Assembly (NCBI RefSeq): GCF_900142105.1
Contig: NZ_FQZS01000012.1
Coordinates: 56,439 to 120,438, forward strand
DNA: 64,000 nucleotides
Reading direction: 5' to 3'
Source: Lutispora thermophila DSM 19022
GTDB taxonomy: Bacteria > Bacillota > Clostridia > Lutisporales > Lutisporaceae
Position 1 is the first letter of the stretch. Every line of letters begins with the position of its first letter. The notes beneath the pieces are model-generated. The model was not told where the DNA came from. It did no database searches and saw only the letters and a list, made by a program, of their open reading frames with translations. The position numbers were made by a program, and so were the translations under genes. Below are positions 57,919 to 64,000 of this stretch, piece by piece.

Positions 57919-60312
57919 ATGAGTAAATACAATGAATTGTCTGCCAATGAACTAGCTAACAAATGCAGCCGTGAAGAATTAGGCTTCCAGACAACAGCTG
58001 AGTTGGAGCCTTTGGATGGAATAATTGGTCAGGAAAGAGCCGTATCATCCATGGAATTTGGACTTACCATAAAAAGGAACGGTTACAACATATTTGTGGC
58101 AGGGTTGACCGGAACAGGCAGGAGCAGCTATACAAAATCCATATGCAAGAAGATAGCTGCTACGGAGAAGACTCCTGATGACTGGTGTTATGTATATAAT
58201 TTTAAAAATCCCGACAGACCAAAAGCCATTAACCTGCCCACCGGACATGGGCACATTTTTGTCAAGGATATGAGAAAACTGGTCAAGATGCTTAAGCTCA
58301 ACATACCAAAGGCCTTTGAAAGTGAAGAATACGAAAAGCAAAAGAGAGAAATTCTTGAAGATTATCAGAACAAAAGTTCAGACATTATGGATGCCTTTAA
58401 CAGGTATGTAAATGAGCAAGGCTTTATACTGAAAAGAAGCGAGCAGGGTCTTTTGACAATTCCTATGGTTGATGGTAAACCATTGGAAGAAGGAGACTTC
58501 ATGAAGCTTGAAACCTCCAAGAGAAAAGAACTGGAAGAAAAATCATATATAATTCAAAAAAAGCTAATGGAATACATGAAACAGATGAAAGATATTGAAA
58601 AAAACGCAAGAAACAAGATAGAAGAACTGGAAGCCAGAATTGCGTTGATTACGGTGGAGCAGCCCATACGTGAGCTAATGGAAAAGTATGCTGATAATAA
58701 AAACGTATTGAATTATCTTTCAGCTGTTCAGAAAGACATAATACAGAACATTGAAGATTTCAGGAAGCTGGATAAGGAAAAAGCAGAAGATATTGAACTG
58801 CTTGAAAAAATAAATGTTAAAGATTATACGATAAAGTATAAGGTTAATCTGATAATAGACAACAGGGATACTAAGGGAGCTCCTGTAATTGTAGAGTCAA
58901 ATCCAAGATATTACAATTTATTGGGCAGAATCGACTATGAAAGCAATATGGGAGTGGTTACCACTGATTTTACCAAAATAAAGCCTGGTTCCATTCATGC
59001 TGCCAATGGAGGATATTTAATAATTAATATGTCTGATATTGCCAAGAGTCCGGAAAGTTGGGATGGATTAAAGAGAGCCCTTAAAAACAACAGTATAGCC
59101 ATAGAAAACATACATTCCAATGCCGGACTTGTTTCAGGTGGGTTAAAGCCGGAACCCATACCCCTCAACGTCAAGGTTATACTTTTAGGAAATAACAATC
59201 TCTATCAGATGTTGTACAGTTATGATGAAGACTTTAGAAAACTATTCAAAATAAAGGCAGACTTTGATATGGAGATGCCATCGGATGCTGCAAACATAAA
59301 TAAATATGCCAGATTCATAAGCTCTCATTGCAGAGAAAAGGATTTGCTTCATTTTGATTGTGAAGCAGTGGCCGCGGTAATAGACTATAGTAGGAGATTG
59401 GCAGAGCATAAACACAAGTTGTCAACCCGTTTTAATGATATTGTGGAAATACTGTATGAAGCAGATGCATGGGCCAGAATAGATTCATCGGACATTGTAA
59501 GAGGTATCCATGTAAAGAAGGCCATAGAACAAAAAAGATATAGATCCAACAAGATAGAAGAAAAGCTTCAGGAATTGATAGACGCAGGGGTAATACTCAT
59601 ATCGACGGATGAAAGGGTAGTTGGTCAGGTTAACGGGTTATCTGTCATGGATATGGGCGATTATGCCTTTGGTAAGCCTAGCAGAGTTACTGCTACCACC
59701 TTTGCAGGAGATAAAGGTATTACCAATATAGAAAGAGAAGTGGAAATGAGCGGAAGCATACATGACAAGGGTGTATTGATTCTCTCAGGATATCTTGGAG
59801 AAAAATTCGCTCAGGAGTTTCCTCTTACTTTATCGGCTCATATATGTTTTGAACAGCTTTATGATGGAGTTGAGGGTGACAGTGCTTCATCTACAGAACT
59901 CTATGCATTGCTTTCAAGTCTTTCGGGAGTACCTATTAAGCAGTATATTGCAGTAACCGGTTCAGTAAACCAGAAGGGAATTATCCAGCCTATAGGTGGA
60001 GTAAACGAAAAGATTGAAGGCTTCTTTGAGACATGCAAACATAGAGGACTTACAGGAAAAGAGGGAGTCATGATACCTCATCAGAATGTTGTCAATCTTA
60101 TGCTCAATGATGAAATCATAGAAGCGGTGGAAAAAGGTTTGTTCCATATATATCCTGTAACCACCATAGAAGAAGGAATTGAGATTCTTACAGATATGCC
60201 TGCCGGTTCAATGGATGGAGAGGGAAGATATCCGGAGGGAACTCTCTACAATCTGGTTCAAAAGAAGATTGAAAAATATGCCAGGCTTGTGGAGGAGTTT
60301 GACGGGGAATAG
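57919..60312 (+). CDS. Lon-like ATP-dependent protease with AAA_32 domain
   Basis: The 797-residue protein is a Lon-related protease of the AAA_32 (PF13654-like) type. The ATP-binding N-terminal part has AGLTGTGRSSYTKS at residues 61-74, where the usual lysine of Walker A is arginine. A long coiled insertion follows (about residues 120-310), then GGYLIINMSDIAKSP, an AAA lid, and the C-terminal Lon (S16) protease domain with the catalytic serine in EGDSASSTELYALLSSL and lysine in IGGVNEKIEGFF. It is cytoplasmic with no membrane segment, unlike archaeal LonB. ATPase activity is uncertain because of the Arg. Single gene with ribosome site GGGGGG. Confidence 0.9.
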   Translation: MSKYNELSANELANKCSREELGFQTTAELEPLDGIIGQERAVSSMEFGLTIKRNGYNIFVAGLTGTGRSSYTKSICKKIAATEKTPDDWCYVYNFKNPDRPKAINLPTGHGHIFVKDMRKLVKMLKLNIPKAFESEEYEKQKREILEDYQNKSSDIMDAFNRYVNEQGFILKRSEQGLLTIPMVDGKPLEEGDFMKLETSKRKELEEKSYIIQKKLMEYMKQMKDIEKNARNKIEELEARIALITVEQPIRELMEKYADNKNVLNYLSAVQKDIIQNIEDFRKLDKEKAEDIELLEKINVKDYTIKYKVNLIIDNRDTKGAPVIVESNPRYYNLLGRIDYESNMGVVTTDFTKIKPGSIHAANGGYLIINMSDIAKSPESWDGLKRALKNNSIAIENIHSNAGLVSGGLKPEPIPLNVKVILLGNNNLYQMLYSYDEDFRKLFKIKADFDMEMPSDAANINKYARFISSHCREKDLLHFDCEAVAAVIDYSRRLAEHKHKLSTRFNDIVEILYEADAWARIDSSDIVRGIHVKKAIEQKRYRSNKIEEKLQELIDAGVILISTDERVVGQVNGLSVMDMGDYAFGKPSRVTATTFAGDKGITNIEREVEMSGSIHDKGVLILSGYLGEKFAQEFPLTLSAHICFEQLYDGVEGDSASSTELYALLSSLSGVPIKQYIAVTGSVNQKGIIQPIGGVNEKIEGFFETCKHRGLTGKEGVMIPHQNVVNLMLNDEIIEAVEKGLFHIYPVTTIEEGIEILTDMPAGSMDGEGRYPEGTLYNLVQKKIEKYARLVEEFDGE

Positions 60313-60351
60313 ATCGGGGCGGCGCTGGCGGTCGCCCGTTGTCCCTACTAC
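60313..60351. repeat. GC-rich intergenic repeat fragment
   Basis: The gap between the Lon-like gene and the convergent cyclo-ligase is unusually GC-rich for this window (GGGGCGGCGCTGGCGG, TCGCCCGTTGTCCCTAC). It resembles the GTAGGGGCGACC-type dispersed repeats known in clostridia. It could form a stem and act as a terminator for either gene. Confidence 0.5.
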
Positions 60352-60914
60352 CTGCATTCTATGACTTCGTTTTCTGTAATTATGTAATCCATAGGTACAT
60401 CAAACTTAGAAGGTGTTATGCTATCTACAACTTGAAAAGAATAACATAAGGCAATTTTCAATATATTTTTTGAGAGTGTGTTGAAAAATCTATCATAGTA
60501 TCCGGCTCCATAACCTATCCTGTTACCGTTTCTATCAAAAACTGCTCCCGGTACTATGGCAATATCTAGAATACTCCTGTTGACTATTCTTATATGATTC
60601 TTAACGGGCTCCAGAATACCAGCCTTGCTAGGTTTAAGTTTATCCCAGCCCTGAAACTTACATAGCACAATTTCCTTAATTTGAGTATTGCAAAGAGGAA
60701 CATACAAATGTTTATTTTTGGCAATGCAGTCATCTATAATGGGTCTGGTCATAACTTCATTATTAAAGCTTAAGAAAGTAAATACATGATTAGCTTCATC
60801 ATACATGGAAGTATTGATTAGCCTGTCTTTAATCTGCAGGCTTTTTTCTGCAATTTCTTCAATAGTAAGTGAATCTCTCATAGCTAAGATTTTCTTCCTT
60901 AGTTCACTTTTCAT
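60348..60914 (-). CDS. 5-formyltetrahydrofolate cyclo-ligase
   Basis: The enzyme converts 5-formyl-THF to 5,10-methenyl-THF with ATP, recovering folate. The 188-residue protein shows the N-terminal KSELRKKILAMRDSL, VFTFLSFNNEVMTRPII, LCKFQGWDKLKPSKAGILEP, and the nucleotide-binding GNRIGYGAGYYDRF near residue 134. The start at 60914 follows TGAGGTGA. It is convergent with the Lon-like gene and divergent from the LiaF-like gene. Confidence 0.94.
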   Translation of the reverse strand: MKSELRKKILAMRDSLTIEEIAEKSLQIKDRLINTSMYDEANHVFTFLSFNNEVMTRPIIDDCIAKNKHLYVPLCNTQIKEIVLCKFQGWDKLKPSKAGILEPVKNHIRIVNRSILDIAIVPGAVFDRNGNRIGYGAGYYDRFFNTLSKNILKIALCYSFQVVDSITPSKFDVPMDYIITENEVIECR

Positions 60915-61016
60915 TCAATCACCTCACTAATAACTAATATGTTATGGTTCCTTTATAACTATGACCTAATAATAGCAATCTTATATATATTCTATAGCAA
61001 AATAACTATTATTACT

Positions 61017-61060
61017 ATCAGACTTTTATATCATTATGTGCCCATAAATATCAGACTTTT
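61017..61060. repeat. Direct repeat in the 60.9-61.1 kb divergent promoter region
   Basis: TATCAGACTTTT occurs twice (61017-61028 and 61049-61060), 32 bases apart, about three helical turns. It lies upstream of the LiaF-like gene and could be a tandem operator. Confidence 0.35.
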
Positions 61061-61113
61061 TTATCAATTAATCGTATAAATAGATGACATAAATAGCGAT
61101 GGAGGTTTTATAT

Positions 61114-61692
61114 ATGAAAAAAAATCAAAACATTTTTATCGGTATTTCGTTTATAATAGTCGGAACTTTATTTCTGTTGTCCAATTTAGGTTACATTAAC
61201 TTTTCATGGAGTTATATATGGCCTCTTGCTCTTTTAGCTCCTGGTGTATATCTCCATTTTTCCTTTTTTACAGGTTTGGATAAGAATCCGGGAATTTTGG
61301 TACCGGCAGGAATATTAACCACATATGGTTTGCTTTTTTATGCAAATGTTTTCTTTGGATGGGGATTGATGGCGGATCTTTGGCCTGTGTTTTTGATAGG
61401 CATATCCATTGGTTTACTGGAGCTATACATTTTTGGCAGCAGAGATAATGCATTGCTGGTTCCTATTGCTATTTTAGGCGGCCTTGGAATCATATTTCTG
61501 ACTGATACGGTATATATACTCAATAGGAAGTACTTAGCTCCTGCTTTTCTCATAGTATTGGGAATACTGATTTTGACAAAGAATGATAATAGGAAGAATG
61601 CTTCCCATAATCAACATAATCCCCATAATCAATACCAAAGCCAGCCTACAGATAATAATGAAATTATTGTAAAAGAAGATGAGTCAGAGTAG
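61114..61692 (+). CDS. LiaI/LiaF-like transmembrane region protein
   Basis: The 192-residue protein has an N-terminal LiaI-LiaF-like transmembrane region: basic start MKKNQNIFIG, then four helices (about residues 8-28, 33-54, 64-84, 92-112 and possibly a fifth near 130), with the usual GTLFLLSNLGYINF and WPLALLAPGVYL phrases. The C-terminus is a hydrophilic His/Asn/Gln-rich tail (HNQHNPHNQYQ) without the LiaF domain. Proteins of this type sense or buffer envelope stress. It starts at ATG 61114 behind GGAGGT. A target kinase is not in the window. Confidence 0.82.
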   Translation: MKKNQNIFIGISFIIVGTLFLLSNLGYINFSWSYIWPLALLAPGVYLHFSFFTGLDKNPGILVPAGILTTYGLLFYANVFFGWGLMADLWPVFLIGISIGLLELYIFGSRDNALLVPIAILGGLGIIFLTDTVYILNRKYLAPAFLIVLGILILTKNDNRKNASHNQHNPHNQYQSQPTDNNEIIVKEDESE

Positions 61693-61704
61693 AATGATTA
61701 AGAA

Positions 61705-61739
61705 AAAAGTCCTAATTTATAGTAGGACTTATTTTTTTA
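61705..61739 (+). terminator. Intrinsic terminator
   Basis: AAGTCCTA (61707-61714) pairs perfectly with TAGGACTT (61723-61730), followed by ATTTTTTT. It closes the LiaF-like gene. Confidence 0.88.
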
Positions 61740-61819
61740 TGCCTTTTTATACAAAATCATAAAGGAATTTATGGTTTTATGTAGAAGATATAGAAATATG
61801 CGCGAAAGGTTGTGGTCGA

Positions 61820-62500
61820 ATGATAGAACTGGTCAATGTAAGCAAAACTTTTAGTGATGGTCATAAAGCTTTAAAAAATATAAATATTAAGATAGATAAT
61901 GGTGAGTTTGTATTTCTGGTAGGGCCCAGTGGTGCAGGCAAATCCACTTTAATAAAGCTATTACTTAAGGAGATAGATCCAGATCAAGGCAACATAATTA
62001 TAAACGGCAAGGATGTGACAAAGCTCAAAAGGAGAGAGATACCTTATCTGAGAAGAAACATAGGTGTTGTGTTCCAAGATTTCCGATTGCTTCAGGAGAA
62101 GACTGTATATGAGAATGTGGCCTTTGCCATGGAAGTAGTTGAAGCGTCACCTAAGGAGATAAGAAGACAAGTTCCTATAATTTTAAGTCTTGTAGGGCTT
62201 AGCAAGAAATCCAACCTATACCCTAGTCAGCTTTCCGGAGGAGAGCAGCAAAGGGTATCTCTTGCCAGAGCTATAGTAAACGGTCCATCCATACTAATTG
62301 CGGACGAGCCTACGGGAAATCTGGATCCAGATACAGCCTGGGAGGTCATGAAGAGCCTTAACGAGATTAATCATAGAGGTACTACAGTACTAATGGCTAC
62401 TCATGCCAAGGATATTGTAGATGCTATGAGAAAAAGGGTTATAGCTATAGAAAATGGAACCATAGCCCGTGATGACAAGAAAGGCGGGTATGGAATATGA
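61820..62500 (+). CDS. ftsE: Cell division ATP-binding protein FtsE
   Basis: FtsE is the ATPase of FtsEX, which activates peptidoglycan hydrolases at the division or growth site. The 226-residue ABC ATPase has Walker A GPSGAGKST near residue 35, Q-loop VVFQDFRLL, signature LSGGEQQRVSLARA, Walker B ILIADEPTGNLD and the H-loop in LMATHAKDI. It starts at 61820 (ATG) behind a weak GAAAGGTTGTGG. It overlaps ftsX by four bases (ATGA). Confidence 0.96.
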   Translation: MIELVNVSKTFSDGHKALKNINIKIDNGEFVFLVGPSGAGKSTLIKLLLKEIDPDQGNIIINGKDVTKLKRREIPYLRRNIGVVFQDFRLLQEKTVYENVAFAMEVVEASPKEIRRQVPIILSLVGLSKKSNLYPSQLSGGEQQRVSLARAIVNGPSILIADEPTGNLDPDTAWEVMKSLNEINHRGTTVLMATHAKDIVDAMRKRVIAIENGTIARDDKKGGYGI

Positions 62501-63393
62501 AGATAAGAACATGTAAATATTTCGCAAAGCAATCTGTAAAGAGCATATGGAGGAACAAGGTTATGAGCTTGGCTTCCATAGGCTCTGTCATGGCGGCATT
62601 GCTGGTTATAGGTATTTTTCTGATTCTGGTATTGAATGTAGATTATCTGGCGGCGAAGCTGGAGTCTCAGGTAGAGATAAAGGTACATCTTGTAGATGGG
62701 CTGAGTGACACAATAATAGGTGAAATAAGGAAGGAAATTAAAGGTCTTTCAGGGGTGAAGGATTGTGTGTTTGTATCGAAGGATAAAGCCTTGAAGGATT
62801 TCAGTGAATCTCTAGGAGAAAATTCCTACCTTCTTGAAGGACTTGAAGGGGACAACCCATTATCAGATTCCTTTGTGGTTACTCTTGAGGATCCTAGGCT
62901 TGCTCCACAGGTAACTTTGGCTATAAAAGCCATGTCCAACATTGAGAATGTGGTTTATGGCAAGGAAGAGTTGGAAAAGCTGCTGGACGTTACATATTTC
63001 CTAAGAGTAGGGAGCCTTGTCATAGTGGCAATATTGTTGTTGATATCAGTGTTCATAATATCAAATACTATAAAACTTACAGTATATGCCAGACGCAGAG
63101 AGATAGGGATAATGAAGTATATTGGTGCTACCGATTGGTTTGTTAGAGGACCTTTCTTCTTGGAAGGAGTTTTGTTAGGCTTGATAGGAAGCATTATTTC
63201 CATTGGCTTGCTAGCCACAGGATATTATTATATAGCTCGATATGTTGAACAGCAAATGTTCGGCCTTTTGGTGATATCCCTTATGCCTTTCCAAGAGGTT
63301 CTTAAGAGCCTGACGGTTTCTCTCTTGGCATTCGGAGTAGTAATAGGTTCTCTCGGAAGCATGATATCCATAAGAAAATTCCTTAAGGTTTAA
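62497..63393 (+). CDS. ftsX: Cell division protein FtsX
   Basis: FtsX is the membrane part of FtsEX. The 298-residue protein has an N-terminal amphipathic stretch (KYFAKQSVKSIWRNKVMSLAS), membrane helix 1 (about residues 25-45), a large extracellular loop with VSKDKALKDFSESLGENSYLLEGLEGDNPLSDSF, then three more helices with the YARRREIGIMKYIGATDWFVRGPFFLEGVLLGLIG cytoplasmic and membrane region. The large extracellular domain contacts the hydrolase partner. The next gene encodes such a partner. The ftsE-ftsX-hydrolase order is common in Firmicutes. Confidence 0.96.
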   Translation: MKIRTCKYFAKQSVKSIWRNKVMSLASIGSVMAALLVIGIFLILVLNVDYLAAKLESQVEIKVHLVDGLSDTIIGEIRKEIKGLSGVKDCVFVSKDKALKDFSESLGENSYLLEGLEGDNPLSDSFVVTLEDPRLAPQVTLAIKAMSNIENVVYGKEELEKLLDVTYFLRVGSLVIVAILLLISVFIISNTIKLTVYARRREIGIMKYIGATDWFVRGPFFLEGVLLGLIGSIISIGLLATGYYYIARYVEQQMFGLLVISLMPFQEVLKSLTVSLLAFGVVIGSLGSMISIRKFLKV

Positions 63394-63409
63394 TTTGGAG
63401 GGTTATAAG

Positions 63410-64000
63410 ATGAAGCATATAAGGTGTATAGCTTTATTGATGGCGATAATATTCTCCCTTTCAGCTTCGCCTGTTTATGGGCAAAGGTATTACGACGATG
63501 TAAAAGAGCTTCAAAAAAAGCTGGAGGAAACCAGAAAAAAGATTGAATTGACAAAGACTCAAAAGACTGCCAAGCAAAAAGAAAGCAAGAACATATCCAA
63601 TCAAATTGTGGAATTGGATAGGAAATTGGAAGAGGCAGAGAAAAATCTTGAGATAGTGGAAGGTCAACTATCTGACCTGGAAGGGAAAATAGCCATAACC
63701 CAGAGAGAATTGGACAGGGCTACGGAAGAAGCACAAGCTCAGAAAGAGCTATTGAACAAAAGGGTAAGAATAATGTATCAAAACGGCAGCACAAGCTATT
63801 TGGCTGTAATACTAAATGCCACAAGCTTCAGTGATTTCATATCAAGATTGGATTTGATGAGAAAAATAATAAATTATGATGTAAACCTCTTAAAAGAGAG
63901 AAAGACAATAAGAGACAACATTGATGAGAAAAAGCAACAGCTTGAATATGAACAACAACAGAAAGAAGCATTAAAGAATGAACTGAACAGCAAGAGGGAA
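63410..64000 (+). CDS. Coiled-coil peptidoglycan hydrolase (PcsB/CwlO/EnvC type), 5' part
   Basis: The gene runs past the right edge; 197 codons are visible without a stop. It starts at ATG 63410 behind TTGGAGGG. The N-terminus is a signal peptide (IRCIALLMAIIFSLSASPVYGQ), followed by a long coiled coil with LQKKLEETRKKIELTKTQKT, LDRKLEEAEKNLEIVEGQLSDLEGK and VRIMYQNGSTSYLAVILNATSFSDFISRLDLM. The last segment is typical of the coiled-coil hinge in FtsX-activated hydrolases such as PcsB, CwlO and EnvC. The catalytic domain (NlpC/P60, CHAP or M23) lies beyond the window. The position behind ftsEX supports the call. Confidence 0.88.
   Translation, partial: MKHIRCIALLMAIIFSLSASPVYGQRYYDDVKELQKKLEETRKKIELTKTQKTAKQKESKNISNQIVELDRKLEEAEKNLEIVEGQLSDLEGKIAITQRELDRATEEAQAQKELLNKRVRIMYQNGSTSYLAVILNATSFSDFISRLDLMRKIINYDVNLLKERKTIRDNIDEKKQQLEYEQQQKEALKNELNSKRE

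Noticed and set aside
1..64000. Insertion sequences, prophage, CRISPR arrays, tRNA or rRNA genes
   Set aside because: No transposase, integrase, phage structural protein, regularly spaced repeat, or tRNA-like GTTCRANYCC arm in a cloverleaf was found on reading.

Overview
The window is a gene-dense, AT-rich chromosomal segment of an anaerobic, probably spore-forming low-GC Gram-positive bacterium (class Clostridia or a close relative). The evidence is strong GGAGG-type ribosome sites with frequent TTG/GTG starts, two T-box leaders, a flavodiiron/hemerythrin oxygen-NO defence cluster, an alr-mazE-mazF cluster preceded by a GerS-like lipoprotein, and FtsEX with a PcsB/CwlO-type hydrolase. No insertion sequence, prophage, CRISPR array, tRNA or rRNA was seen. 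The species cannot be named from the sequence alone.

Layout. 1-4.9 kb: the 3' part of hisIE, an LCP-family wall-polymer ligase, a lipoprotein-like protein, a CCA-adding enzyme and a flavin-oxidase-like protein. 4.9-12.4 kb: a stress and redox block (flavodiiron protein, RIC di-iron repair protein, DUF1858 protein, hemerythrin), a selenium/sulfur block (DUF3343 protein, TusA-like carrier, YedE permease, cysteine desulfurase), then sfsA and small zinc/cysteine proteins. 12.5-29.3 kb: a complete ethanolamine-utilization (eut) bacterial microcompartment locus. 29.4-31.8 kb: T-box-controlled asnA, a 464-bp imperfect palindrome without genes, and a cyclophilin. 32-38.8 kb: a radical SAM protein, a DUF3870 protein, a cytosolic beta-lactamase-like/NlpC-P60 pair, a coiled-coil protein and T-box-controlled leuS. 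38.9-43.7 kb: acpS, NAD(P)HX repair enzyme, a GerS-like lipoprotein, alr, mazEF and REP-like hairpins. 43.8-48.7 kb: a secreted coiled-coil protein, a TPR-GGDEF protein, a radical SAM activase-like protein, a TetR regulator and DegV. 48.8-56 kb: a surface-polysaccharide operon. 56-64 kb: split transketolase, a Lon-like protease, 5-formyl-THF cyclo-ligase, a LiaF-like membrane protein, ftsEX and the start of a coiled-coil wall hydrolase.

How the eut locus works. Ethanolamine enters through EutH. It is split by the B12-dependent lyase EutBC (reactivated by EutA, with cofactor made by EutT) to ammonia and acetaldehyde. EutE makes acetyl-CoA and PduL makes acetyl phosphate, and EutP and EutQ are candidate acetate kinases. 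The shell is built from EutS, EutL, EutM, EutN, a PduT-like tandem BMC protein with a pore-cysteine motif, and a BMC protein with a basic tail and a Rho-N/SAP-like end. A PduS-like flavo-iron-sulfur protein is encoded just before the PduT-like protein, which suggests electron transfer across the shell. Expression is controlled by the EutW/EutV two-component system. EutV has an ANTAR RNA-binding domain, and two leaders (before eutS and before eutA) carry the tandem hexaloop hairpins overlapping a terminator that ANTAR proteins use for antitermination.

The least explained items are the basic BMC-Rho-N/SAP fusion, a PduM-like protein, the PduST pair inside a eut locus, an eutS gene without an ordinary start codon, and the 464-bp palindrome.
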